Of a DNA stretch of 64,000 bases, positions 43,901-54,725 are shown one piece after another (the stretch's first letter is position 1; each line of letters starts with the position of its first letter). The stretch lies in the NCBI GenBank assembly GCA_004335835.1, contig RWJK01001702.1:62001-126000 (forward strand). Direction: 5' to 3'. The notes below the pieces were generated by a model. The model was not told the DNA's origin and made no database searches. It worked only from the letters and a program-made list of their open reading frames with translations. The DNA is from Scenedesmus sp. ARA3 (taxonomy: Eukaryota > Chlorophyta > Chlorophyceae > Sphaeropleales > Scenedesmaceae). Both the position numbers and the translations under genes were made by a program.

Positions 43901-45416
43901 ACGCCGCGCCGCACCATCATCACGCCGTTGGCAGAGACAGTGAAGTACTCGGAGTACAGTGCCAGCCGCTCACGAGGCACCACAACCAAGTCATAGGGCC
44001 GGAAACGCACGCCCTCAGGCGGCCTGCATGAGCAGCAGTGGCGCACATGAGCGCGTGCGATACGTGCTCAGAGATTGCGCACTGCCGGCTGATGCTGCGA
44101 CTGTCTGAGCTGAACACCATGTTACTATCACTGAAGCATGTAACTTAGCTCAACACGCCAGCCATCATCACACATAGCTCAGCAACAGCCATGTAGATGC
44201 ATCCACAGTTCATGCTGTGCACGACTGCTGCATGGAACCATCCACCAGCAGCTGCTATACCCTCCCTACCTGACGCAGTAAAAGAACTTGACTGTGCTAT
44301 CCTGGCCGTATTTGCCGTAGTAAGCCACAACGTCTTCGCCAGTCACCACACCAGGCACTGTATCAGGGTCGTATGTTGGCTCAGGGACCCTGGGTCCTGC
44401 AGCTGCCCTCTCCTCCTCCTCCAGCTCCATAGCCGCCTCATCTTCTGCCCAACTGCTGCACTCTCCCTCACCATCTGAGAGAGGCTGCTGGTGATCTGCA
44501 TGCTGCTGGCTGTCATTGAGGCTGCTGAAGTTTGCTCCTGCAGAGCAACAGCGCAAGCATGCACGTAGTGGTGTGCCCAGGAAAGTAGCTGACACACTGC
44601 TGGTGTCTCAGGTTGTTACATGACATGCAGCCATGCATGCAGCTGCTGATGCGGGCATTTTAGCACACATCCAGCGTGTAGTTGTGGCAGCCGCTGTGGC
44701 TACTTCCTGCATGACCTACCTGCGTGGCTGTTGTCCTGTGCTTCTGCAACGTAACTTGACGCTGCCGCTGCTGTTGCTGCTGCAACACCTGCCTCCTCTG
44801 CCACATGCGTTGATTTGGCACGTTTGGCAGCTGAATGCTGCTGCTGCTGCTGCTGTTGCTGCAGTGGATGTTGTGCTCCCTCATGCCCCAGCTTTGAGGA
44901 CCTGCCTGCAACAGGTGAACCACCTGACCTGCGCAAGCTGCTGTCGATGCTGGGAAGCTTCGGCACATGGGAGCCCTACACACAAAGTACGCGCAGTCAA
45001 TAAACACATGCAATCATGACCCCATGTTACAAGTCGTCAACGGGCCCACCAGGATTGTGGCACAAGCGTTGACAGTGTACAGACCTTGTCAACAAGATAG
45101 CAGACACTGGCATATGCTGCACCCTGCGGCTCATGCAAAGGGGTGAACAACCCGCAGCACATCATACCTTATTTCCATGCTGCGGGCTCAGCGCTGGCAA
45201 GGGCAGAGGCTGTGCAGTCAAGTTCTCTACTCTGTACAGGTCTGCAGGACTGGAGTTTAGCGTGCCTGCAAGGGGCACATCCCTCGTCCTGGGCAGACTG
45301 CTGCCTGGACTGAGCTGTCCTGCTGTCCTGGGGTTCGCCAGGGATGGCAACCATATTGGACTTTCTGGTGCAGGGGGATTCGCACGCTCTTGGCCATTTC
45401 CACCACCACCATGCAT
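19754..45416 (-). CDS. Axonemal dynein heavy chain, inner-arm single-headed type (DNAH3/7/12-like)
   Basis: This 25.7-kb gene consists of roughly 70 short exons, of which the first four are 45168-45416, 44720-44975, 44270-44537 and one starting at 44030. Dynein heavy chains are minus-end-directed microtubule motors that slide doublets in cilia. The tail, linker, six AAA modules, stalk and C-terminal domain all occur in order, so the motor looks complete. Nucleotide sites: AAA1 [11 protein letters not shown] with [12 protein letters not shown]2 [11 protein letters not shown]3 GPSGTGKT with [11 protein letters not shown]4 GVGGSGRQS. The AAA2 segment [17 protein letters not shown] and [15 protein letters not shown], and the end TTGHSTNFV...[11 protein letters not shown], match axonemal heavy chains, closest by eye to the DNAH3/7/12 inner-arm group. 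The N-terminus is poorly conserved, with a Gln run and an acidic stretch. Start chosen because no in-frame ATG lies upstream before a stop. Exact orthologue needs a tree. Confidence 0.96.
26125..28531 (-). other. Dynein stalk: coiled coils and microtubule-binding tip
   Basis: The exon 27925-28209 encodes the ascending helix CC1 (residues such as [17 protein letters not shown] and [12 protein letters not shown]). The exon 26125-26412 encodes the descending helix CC2 ([17 protein letters not shown] and [12 protein letters not shown]). The short exons between them carry the microtubule-binding tip, including [20 protein letters not shown]. Length and order fit a normal dynein stalk. Confidence 0.9.
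28930..29793 (-). other. Dynein AAA4
   Basis: [14 protein letters not shown] lies at about 29528-29570, with Arg in the place of the P-loop Lys, as is normal for axonemal AAA4. The downstream block [16 protein letters not shown] and [10 protein letters not shown] matches the family. Confidence 0.92.
30390..31640 (-). other. Dynein AAA3
   Basis: [19 protein letters not shown] and GTGKT (P-loop at about 31490-31520) precede the Walker [15 protein letters not shown] at about 31110-31155. AAA3 gates coupling between the ring and the stalk in known dyneins. Both motifs are intact. Confidence 0.92.
32930..33851 (-). other. Dynein AAA2
   Basis: The P-loop GQPFSGKS lies at about 33610-33633. Downstream comes [19 protein letters not shown], then [18 protein letters not shown] at about 33000-33060. 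In known dyneins AAA2 binds ATP without hydrolysing it. Confidence 0.92.
34000..35620 (-). other. Dynein AAA1, main ATPase site
   Basis: The segment runs from [19 protein letters not shown] through GGAPEG to the P-loop. The Walker A motif is split by an intron: two bases of the Gly codon end the exon at 35493 and the rest, encoding PAGTGKT, starts at 35350. Walker [11 protein letters not shown], lies at about 35180-35210. AAA1 hydrolysis drives the power stroke. All key residues are intact. Confidence 0.93.
42973..45416 (-). other. Dynein N-terminal tail
   Basis: The tail opens with a Gly/Pro/Ser-rich leader (exon 1), a Gln run and Ala-rich segment (exon 2) and an acidic Glu/Asp-rich segment (exon 3, [14 protein letters not shown]). 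Exon 4, starting at 44030, contains [10 protein letters not shown] and [14 protein letters not shown], which match the first conserved block of the DNAH3/7/12 tails. The leader is typical of fast-evolving dynein tails that bind light chains and the doublet. Confidence 0.75.
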
Positions 45417-45454
45417 TCTGCTGCTGCTCCAGGCTACTGCTGCTTCAAGTTATC

Positions 45455-45634
45455 ATGGCTTGTCGCAGCCGCACGCGTAGCAAAGATTCAGAGCATGACA
45501 TGTACGATAACAAAATCGGTAAACAGAAGACCTGGGCAAGTGCCGGTGTCCGCGTTTTGCAATCAGTACTGAAAGCTGCCAAGAGAATGAGGACCGCCAG
45601 CACTGATTCGACCAAGCTTAAACATTGTTGGTAG
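45455..45634 (+). CDS. Small basic open frame, head to head with dynein
   Basis: A 59-codon frame from ATG at 45455 encodes a Lys/Arg-rich peptide (starts MACRSRTRSKDSEHD, ends STKLKHCW). Its start codon is only 38 bases from the dynein start on the opposite strand, which is very tight for two promoters. A plus-strand TGTAA lies at 45938-45942, 304 bases beyond the stop. No family is recognised. It may be chance. Confidence 0.2.
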   Translation: MACRSRTRSKDSEHDMYDNKIGKQKTWASAGVRVLQSVLKAAKRMRTASTDSTKLKHCW

Positions 45635-47573
45635 TACGATGCCTAAGCGAGAGACAGAGGAGTCACATCAAGACGTAGCATTATCCACACCACGTCGAGG
45701 TCAAATGATGTTACAATCTGCTTGAGCTCAGACAGTCGCTCTGACATTTTTGTGGCTTCTAAAAGCTGACACCAACAGTATAAGCTGCGATCGTCAGCGT
45801 AGTCTGCCGTTGCGAGTCTGAAACAACCCTAGTTGCTGCTGCAGGCCCAGCACTTCAAATGGCCGTGTTGCGCCGCTCAAGCGCTGATAGGTCGCTGATT
45901 ACCGTTCTACAGCCTTTTTGTCTGCTTCACATGTTGTTGTAACATGGATGTCGCAGTGGAGAGCCCTTAGTGAGGTGGACAGCCGAGGGAAAGTGCAGTT
46001 GCTTCCACATGAACAACAGTGAGTGCTTTTGCGGGCTTCCCACAGGTGTACGAGCCGTTCTCAGGCGCTTTCAGAGGTTGAGCTGATCAACCATTGAAGT
46101 CCTGGCGGTGATCAGATAACTGCATAACTTTAATGGCCGCCAGTAATTGCATGGCCGCCACGTGCACACTGTGACAGTGTGAGGCCTTCAGGTTGAGACT
46201 AGGCATCAGCTCTACTGCGGAGCCCATAGCAACCAGCCAACAAGGGTCTTATAGACTAACAGTCTGGGTACCTGAACTTGCTTGCTGGTGAATGATGGAT
46301 ACATTCATCCAGGTGAGTGCAGAGCGCAGGAGGCAACACCAACGCATCATCTTGAATAAACTGCTACGACACATGCGAGCAAGAGGGCCCAGTGCCATTG
46401 CCTAAAGAAGCCTGGGCCTGCCCGCCAAAGGAAAAGAAGATGCAACAAAAGCAAACACGTGACTGCACACTGGTGTAGGATGGCATGCCACTGGCACGCG
46501 CATGTTTGTAATGCGGCACCATGCGCAGCAACCTAAGGCTGTTTGAGCTGGAAGCTCCAGCCAGTGCTGCAACACCTGCACCACCACCGATCGGTGATAT
46601 CATCACCGCACCCAGCCATGCTCATGCAGACTGTCTGAATAAGAGAGCTGCTGCTCAACTGTCTGAATAAGAGAGCTGCTGCTCAACTTTGAGCTGCAAG
46701 TAGAATACGATGTCAGGCAATCTAGTCTGCCAATCATATCACTGCAAATGTGTCAGTGGCAACAGCTGTCAAGGGCATGCGGGCTAGGAGTTGCAAAAAT
46801 GCCCATGCCTCAGCTTCAGCAAAATAGGCCACACACAGTCACAAACTGTTGCTGCACAGAGCATCGGTAACTTCTGTCCCAAGCAATCCAGAACTGAAAC
46901 ACACCCCTGCCAACTATTGGCTCACATGCCAGTCTCCAAGGTCCACTGGGACCCCAGAAGTAAAGAAGACGACTGTATGGAGAACACAAGACATTGACCA
47001 AACTTGTACTTGTACGCCTGTGGGCACCTGGTCAGGATGCATCGTTGCCCTCAGCTGGGCATATTCACAACGGCAACCCATGGCACGCAGAAGCGCTACG
47101 GCAACATATGGTGCAGCGGCAGTCGTTTCAACCGGCAGGACCAGAAGGGACATGGCACACGAGGCAATAGTTGCGGGCGGGTAAGCTGGCAACCATGTGT
47201 TGTGTAGCACCAGCAAGCCAGCAGCACCCAGGACCACGCACCACCTTGTTGCTTGCAGAAAGCGAGCATCATACACATGTATAGCGATACTGCGTGTTGG
47301 CAGCTGTTTGAAAATGCTGCGCACCAGTTGTAGTCATCAAATTGAGCAAGATCGCCTACTGCACATTCAATCACAGGTACGATAGACAGCATTACTGCAA
47401 AAGCATGGCCAGGCATATGAAACAAGCAACAGAGCAAAGAACAAGAAAGATTCAGCCAGCCAGCACACTGCTGGCCCAAGCAGATGGTAATGCAAGTGGG
47501 GCGGCCACAACACAAGCGGCACCAGAACTGTTCGCATGCATCACATACATTGCATGCTGAGCACGTGCACGTC
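45635..47573. other. Intergenic region
   Basis: Nearly 2 kb between the dynein 5' end and the 3' end of the alpha/beta hydrolase gene. It is less triplet-rich than the surroundings and has only short open frames on both strands. The one clear structure is the 28-bp tandem duplication at 46631-46686. It should include the 3' untranslated region of the hydrolase and upstream dynein regulatory DNA. No RNA gene was recognised. Confidence 0.55.
46631..46686. repeat. Perfect 28-bp tandem duplication
   Basis: A 28-base unit beginning CTGTCTGAATAAGAGAGCTG occurs twice in direct succession without a mismatch (46631-46658 and 46659-46686), and the next two bases (CT) begin a third copy. Perfect identity suggests a recent duplication. 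Confidence 0.95.
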
Positions 47574-50500
47574 TCATGCACTGGCTTCCTCGCCAGCATC
47601 ACCCTCGTCGATCCGCTCCACCCCTGGCTGCCCAGACACCCCGCTGTCCCGCATAGCACCCAGCGGGCCCCGTCCACCACCAGCCCCACCTGCCAGCCGC
47701 GACTTGCCTTGCTGGCCCCTGCCGCCTGCAGCACCAGCAGCGCCCGCTGTGCTGCTGCCCGTCTGCTCCTCCCGCTGCCCCTCATCCTGAGCCACGCCCT
47801 CTGCTGCAGCAGCAGACGGCACGCCGCCCTCACTGATGCTGCTCGGCTGCTCCCCTGCACCAAAGGTCCTGCTCGCACCAAAGCTGCCGCCAAACCTGCG
47901 CCGAACAGGCCCCGAGAATGTCTGCATGAGGCGATTGGCGCTCCAGTCGCCAGGTCCAGACGCCCCTCGAGAGTCCATGCCAGCAGCACCCGCGCTGCTG
48001 CCAACAGCAGCGCCCGCGCCGCCAGCCCGGCGGCCCAGAGGGTGCAGGCCGCCGTCCGTTGCAGACTTGCCGGGCCGCGCGATGCTGGAGTGCGGGTGCA
48101 GCACGCCGCTTGCGTTGGCCAGCATCTTGGTGAGGTTGCCAGTGAAGGTGCGCACCAGCTGGTTGCCGTGGTCCTCCACGTAGTACCTGTAGTTGTTGGA
48201 GATCAGGAATGATGGTGGGCGCAAGCAGGAGGGATGGTGGGCACGAGCACTGAGACATGCAAGGAGCACATGCGGTCGCGCAGTTACTGCTGCTATGTTG
48301 CAAAGCTCGCCGTGCACCCTCCCCTGCAACTGCAGCAATGCTGCGCGTCCACTGGTGCAGCATAGCTGCAGCAGGCGACGCGCACCTGCCGTTGGCACCG
48401 CCCTTCTTCATGCGCACTGTGCTGTGCGCAAACCCGTGCGTCATCAGCGTCAGCGTGCGCGCCAGCACCGGCCGCGCCAGGCCCACCACAGCGCTGCCGC
48501 TACGCGCCAGCAGGCCGCGCATCTCCGCCATGATGGCCTGCTTGACCTCGTTGTCCAGCAGGAACGCGCCGTGCGTGAGCTCGTGGTTGTACATCACCTG
48601 CGCGGGGCAGAGATTTTGAGCAAAAGACAGGTGTTTCGACGAGGGTCATGTGCACAGTGCGCGGGGCAGTGGTAAAACGTGATGCTGCCTGCAGGTTGTA
48701 TAAATATTGAGTGCAGTAAGCTTGCTGGTGATGCTGCGGTAAAGCAAGCACACTTCTGAACGTCCATTTGCTGTGACGTGCAGCTGCCGCAGCAGTGCTG
48801 CTCACCTTGACGTGTCCCGCCACATCCAGCATGTCCTTCACCTCTGCAGCATCCATGAGGTCGTCCTTGCCGCTCAGCAGCACCACGCTGCCGGGCGCCA
48901 GGTCCTCAGGCCACCTGTTGATGACCAGCCACAGCGCCACAATGATCAGCACATGCGTCAGCGGCTAGCGGCAGCTTCCTAGCAACGCAAGCTGCTATGC
49001 GTGGCCTGCCAGCATACCACACAGTGCAGGCTCAAGCTGCAGGCGTGTGCTGTGTTGCGCAACTGTGCCATTCAGCCACTTACAGGTTGAGGTCGCTCCA
49101 GTAGAAGCGGCGCGCAAACGTGGCGCAGACGTGCATGTCCCGCGATGCCACCAGGCGGCCTGCGTCCTTCACGTACTCGATCAAGCTGCAAGCAGACATG
49201 TTTGCAGTAACATAAGTCAGCAAAGTACACAGCACAAGCAGCAGAGCAGACACGCATGGCATGCTGCTTATTGTAGCGATGTGTTATCAAGGAAGTACTG
49301 CACCTGCCATAGTGCATGTGAAGCATGACAGGTGCAAGTCAGCCTGCAACTCACTCGTGCGGCCTCCAGCCCCTCCAGACAGGCGTGCGGTACAGGAAGT
49401 TGAACAGCAGGTGCGGCATAAACCTGCGCAGCACACAACAGAGTCAAACATGAGCGTCTCAGCATGGAACACCTCGACAGCTTTGCCACTGTATGAGCTT
49501 CAACCTCTGCAGTGACACAGCAGGGCAGATGCTCCTGCTGCTGCTTGCTGCATACACCCACGAACACACATCACAGCGGAAGCCCCAGCGACTGGTAACA
49601 AAAGCAGAAGCAATCATTTCACATTGTATGCATGTGGCAAGCACTACAGTGGTGGAAGCCAGTGCACTCACATGCCAAAGCACACCGGGTCCATGAGGCA
49701 CAGGGTGTGCACGCGCTTGCGGTGGTGCCGCGCCAGCATGCCCGCGATGAAAGTGCCTGTGACACAAGGCAGCAGAAACAGGGTAAGCCCTTGCTTATAG
49801 TTGACATGGCATGTAGCTCTAGTCACAGCCATGGCACCATGTCAGCCAGGAGCCAGAGGACTATCGCCCCCAACCAGCAAGAATGCAGCACCTGCTGTGT
49901 CACAGGCCCATGTGCACTGCTTTCAAGCTGCTGCCACAATTAATAGCGCTGTTTCAGCTCACCGTACGAGTGCCCCACCACGCACGCCTCCTTCACATTC
50001 AGCTTGTCCAGGATGCCCGCAACCGAGTCCGCCACCTCGTCTGCCGTGTACACCTTGCCCAGGCGCATGGCCACGCCCCTGAACTCCACAGTGATCACGG
50101 GGTGGCCCAGGCCCATCACGTGCAGGATCATCTCCAGGTAGCCTGCAGCAGCGTGGCAGCAGCAGCAACAGCAGCAGAAGCTGGACACAATGCATTAGTA
50201 GCAGAACACCGACACTGTCGTCTGCTCTGCCAGCAGATGCTGACAGCAACATGGCTTGCAGGCTGGCCTGCTGCCATGCACTGCCATCGCAGCTGCGCAA
50301 GGCCTTGCAGGAGACTTTGGCAGCGCGCAGGCACAGCATCATCAGCTGAGGCTTTGTACACAGCAGACTTGCCGACCCACCTGGCAGGCCACCCACGCCG
50401 TGCAGGAACAGCACCGGCGTGTCCGCGCTGCCCAGGCCCTCGCTGAGCGCGCCCTGCAGCGGGTTCTGCATGCCGCGCAGCGCAATGCTGGTGGCAGTGC

Positions 50501-52488
50501 TCAGCCCGGGCGCCACCATGCCCTGCTGCGGCGCTGCGCCCTGACTGGGGAACGAGCCCTGCCCCGCCTTGCCGCTCATGCTGCCTGCTGCTGCCGACGC
50601 TGCGGAGAAGCTGCTGGCAGCAGACACCGCAGACAGGGCTCGCTCGCTTGGCGCGCCGTTGGCGCTGCCATCTGCAGCAAACGGCGTCCAGTCCGGAGGT
50701 CCTGCCATGAATGGCGAGGACTTGGTGTGCGACAGAGCAGAGTTGCTGCGCGAGGGCGCCTTGGTAGGAGAGCCAGACCCCGTGGGGCTGCTGCTGCCGC
50801 TGCCGCCGCTGCTGCTGGACACGCTGGGTGCTATGTTGCTGTTAGCAGCCGCAGCAGGCACAGCTTGGGGCATCTTGTATGGTGGGGGCAGGCCGTTGTG
50901 GCCATTATCCCCTGCTGCCGGTGCTGCTGCCGCGCCTGCTGCCATGTCTGCAAGTGCACAGCTGCTGGTGGCGCGGCTGGCCGTGGCTGGCTTGGGCTTG
51001 GTCTGAGGCACATTCAGCGTGAAGTATGACAGCCCACTGCACAGGGGCAGCACAGGGGCAGGCACACTGCAGTGTTAGGGATTCGTTACAACAGAGATAT
51101 GCTGACACAAAGAGTAAAAGGTGGCTGACACAACACAAAGCACCTGTTGAGTGTGGGTGGCAGCTGTTTTGAACACTCAGCAAATCATGTAACACGAGTA
51201 CAGCAGCCGGTCGAGCGCCTGCAGCAGCTCACTTGTGCTTGTGGTGCTCAAAGCCCCAGCGCTTCAGCAGCTGCCGCGCAAACCACCCCACAGCCTCAGT
51301 GGCCAGGTAGAACGTCAGCGGCCGCCAGCAGGCATTGATGGGCTCCCACAGGTGCCCCATGAACTCAATGTCGCTGTTGAAGCCACGCTCAAACTTGATG
51401 CCCCAGGTTGCTTCCAGCTGGTCCACCATCTGGCTGGGGATGTGGCCCAAGCCCTGCTCGTGCATCTGCTGCCTGCAGGACACACAGAAATACGCAGTGT
51501 TTCAGCACTGCATGCTGTGCCTGGGTTGCAGGAGGACAGTCTGCCTTGTAGCCCTAGGAACACCTTGGCATACACAGTAACACAGGGTGGCAAACACCAT
51601 AAGTTTGTGAACTAAGCATTGAATCAACATCTGTGCTTGTTCCAAACACAGGCAACTTCGAAGCTGTGCATGCTTATGCAGTCGTCAGCTTAGGCTGCAA
51701 GTCTGACTCAGTGCTGCTGCACGTGCCGCTCACCTGGTGCGGTACCAGAAGCCATAGGCCATGAAGTCCTCCGCATTGTCTGCAGGAAAGACAGAAAGCT
51801 GCACGTCAGGATGTGTGCCACCCATGGTGAGGGACAGCATGTTCCTGCAAAGCAGTATGCCCCAACTACACATAGCACTTCTGTGTGAAAGCTGCATGGG
51901 CTCTGCATACAGCGCCCCCTGCTCTGCCAGCTGGTGCTGCTGCCGCTGCTGCTCACCCCTCTTGATGTCCTTGAATGGTGCACCCTTGAACCATCCTGAG
52001 AAGTAGCCCTCATAGTCAACGCCATGAGGCAAGTCATTGCAGAACTTGAGGAAGCGCTGGAAGGTCTTGCGGCCATCCACCACCTTGGGCTCGTGCTTCT
52101 CCGGCTGCTGGTTCAGCTCGTTGTACCTTAAACACCCAGATATGCACATGGACAGGCATTGAGGAGTGGGGACATCAGCAAGGGCCAACGCTCCTGTACA
52201 TGCTGCTACTGCTGTTGGCTCTGCTGCTGTGCTAGGTCTTCTACATGCAGGCACAGCCAGCTGAGCATCTGCAGCTCACCTGGGCCTCCAGTAGAACACG
52301 TAGAAGATGATTTCAATCACCAGCCACGTGGCCAGAAGCGAGTAGCGCAGGGGCCATAGGATCTGCCAGAGTGTGAAAGCTGCCACTAGCAGTGCTGCAG
52401 CGCCCACTAGCCGCTGCGGGGTTTTGCTGTCGAACTTGAATATGCGATTGTCTGCCGATGGCACAGCCATTCCGGCGACCGGTGCCAT
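47574..52488 (-). CDS. Membrane-anchored alpha/beta hydrolase with low-complexity C-terminal tail
   Basis: Twelve exons close in phase to 896 aa: 52280-52488, 51957-52126, 51734-51779, 51233-51472, 50381-51036, 49963-50142, 49672-49756, 49355-49423, 49084-49185, 48806-48914, 48386-48597 and 47574-48186. Residues 27-67 hold two hydrophobic spans (LVGAAALLVAAFTLW and SLLATWLVIEIIFYVFYW), giving a membrane anchor. A conserved helical region follows, then a Ser/Ala/Gly-rich linker (residues about 240-420). The hydrolase core starts at FLHGVGGLPG (oxyanion loop), with nucleophile elbow GHSYG near 496-500, an Asp region SGKDDLMDA, and catalytic His in NHELTHGAFLLD near residue 631. These are the triad elements of lipases, esterases and acyltransferase-like members. 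After about residue 700 a Gly/Ala/Ser tail of about 190 residues ends the protein. Lipid hydrolase is a reasonable inference; substrate is unknown. Confidence 0.9.
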
Positions 52489-53857
52489 GGGAGCTAAGCC
52501 GAGCTTAAAGGCTTTGAGGCATCCCGACACAGCTGTTGTGCAAGCGATATAACTATTCACTTGCTCAATACTTTCGTTGTCTCAACAAACTATTCAGGCA
52601 TGTGTTGCTGGTCGTGCACGCTATGTGCACTCCTCTTGGGTCCCAAGTGCTACCGCTCAGTGCTGTGGTACTTCCTCAACTACACTATGGCGTGGCAGCA
52701 ATACAAACTGAAAAGGCACATGTCTGGGCATTTGTGGGGCCCTCAGGTCTCTGAGTGCGGCTGTGTCACCATGCACTCGCCATCTGTCACCCGGCTTAAC
52801 CTGACAACACGACACAAGCAGCATGATCGTATGGACAGACTCGAGAGTATAACGCCGCCTCTAACCTCAGCGGTCAACTGACGTCGGCGTGCTGGGCAGG
52901 CCGTGTAGTTTTGGCGGGTGCCGAGGCTGGACGGGGCAGCATAGCGGGGCTCAGCTCTGTCAAGAAGCTTTTCAGCAGCTTGTCAACGCCGATTAACCCC
53001 TTGTTGATCCGTACACGCCCAGCTGTGGCGATGTTGCGAGAACAGCGCTGCCACAAGCGTCATGTAGTTTCCTTGCACCGATCTTGGTGCAGTCGGCACA
53101 CCCCAAACCGTGAAAGTCCGTTGTTTGCACCACATGCACTTGATCAGGATGCAAACAGACTTCGTCTGTTCGTCGATCCAGCCTTCACGTCCTTGCCTGG
53201 CATGCGCAGCTGAGTTACAGTCACTGGTGATGATGAGCAGAACCCATCTTTTGTCAATCGCTGGCATCAGTAGAGGGCTGTCAATAAAATCTAAGGCGAA
53301 GAGCATCAAAATCAGTGCCAAACTTGAACACACTCAGGGTAGGCATGTGTGCATGCAGAACAGTTGAAAGGCAGCTCATGACATGAAAACTGTACACAAC
53401 AAGAACACGGTCACGCTAACCTAACGCAGGACTTGACCAGTGAGCATAAAATCATTGGAGATAGCAAGGCACCACAGAGACTGCCAGTGCACATCTGCTC
53501 ATCTACTTGTGAAGGGTCAACCGGGGACAAGTGCTACTCTGAATGCCATAACTCTTAACAGCTGTGCACCCCGCCTCACCAACCATCTGCCATACAAAAC
53601 CACATGCAAGTTGCGCTGCTGCTGTCAACTGATGAACAAAGCGCAGCACGTGCCAGCAAACGCAAGTCGTCACTTGCGGTGCCCGCTAGGACAGCATGGC
53701 GGCAATGAACATCCACAATTACTGGTGCCTACCATGGGGGCCACCCAAGCAAAGCCCCATCTGCGTCATGGTGACCTGCCACGCTAGCCCTGCGCCATGC
53801 AAACCAGCTGCGGCATCTCAGCTGGTCATGCCCCAGTTTCTGGCACCTGCCCCAGGC
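52489..53857. other. Intergenic region with small unassigned frames
   Basis: This 1.37-kb stretch holds the upstream region of the hydrolase gene and the 3' untranslated region of the coiled-coil gene, both on the minus strand. A plus-strand frame with an ATG at about 53030 (61 codons, ending 53213) and a minus-strand frame at 52874-53056 overlap each other; neither has a recognisable domain or convincing splice context. A minus-strand TGTAA is at 53215-53219. Confidence 0.45.
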
Positions 53858-54689
53858 TCATAGTCGCTTCTGCCGCTTAGACACACGCGGCGAGTGCTTC
53901 TCCATGCCAGGCTGGGGGTCATCAAACACATGGTCGCCCTTGTCCACGTGGTCCTCAAGCACACGGGCAGCAACGCTGTCGCGCTCCTTGGCCACCCGCC
54001 TGCCGATCGTCTCGTCATCTGTGTCGGCTCCAGAAGCAGCGCCCGCAGAAGCTGCAGCGCGGCCAGAGCGCGGCCTGCCGCGGCCCCTGCTCCTGCCAGA
54101 GCCTGACGCACCCCGGCTGGAGCCAAATGCTGCACCACCTAACGCTGCAGCTGCTGCTTCCTGCTGCTGCTCCGCTTCCTGCTCAGGCTCTTCTGCTGCT
54201 GCAGCTGCTGCACGCGTGCTGCTTGTTGACCGCCCGCGGCCCCGTCCCCTGCTGCCCCTGCCCCTGCCGCGGCCCCTGCCCCGTCCCCTGCCCCTGCCTG
54301 AGCCAGCAGCAGCACCCTCATCATCCTCAGGCTCAATCTCGCTGCCAAAGGCACCATCTGCAGCCTCATCCTGCTGCTGCTCCCCTTCACTCATGTCGCC
54401 ATCCGCAGCTGCTGCTGCATCTGCATCCCCCTCTGCAGCTTCGCCACCAATCAGGCGCCCAAAAAAACTACCTACACCCCCCAGCCAGCTGCGGCGCTGC
54501 GCACCAGGCTTGCCACTGGCTGCAGCTTCTGCTGCCGCAGCCTCTGTTGCGGCTGCTGCGCCATCCTCCTGGTCCTCCTCCCCCTCAGCATCATGCCCAG
54601 CTGCAGAACGCTTGCGCTTGCTGCCAACAGACCCGGGTGCAGCCTTGCGCCCCTTGCGGCCCCTGCCAGCACCTGCACCTTCTGAGGCC

Positions 54690-54725
<36 letters not shown>

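Noticed and set aside
52874..53213. Overlapping small genes on both strands upstream of the hydrolase
   Set aside because: The two frames overlap each other, use weak starts, lack recognisable domains and have no convincing splice partners, so they are left as unassigned.
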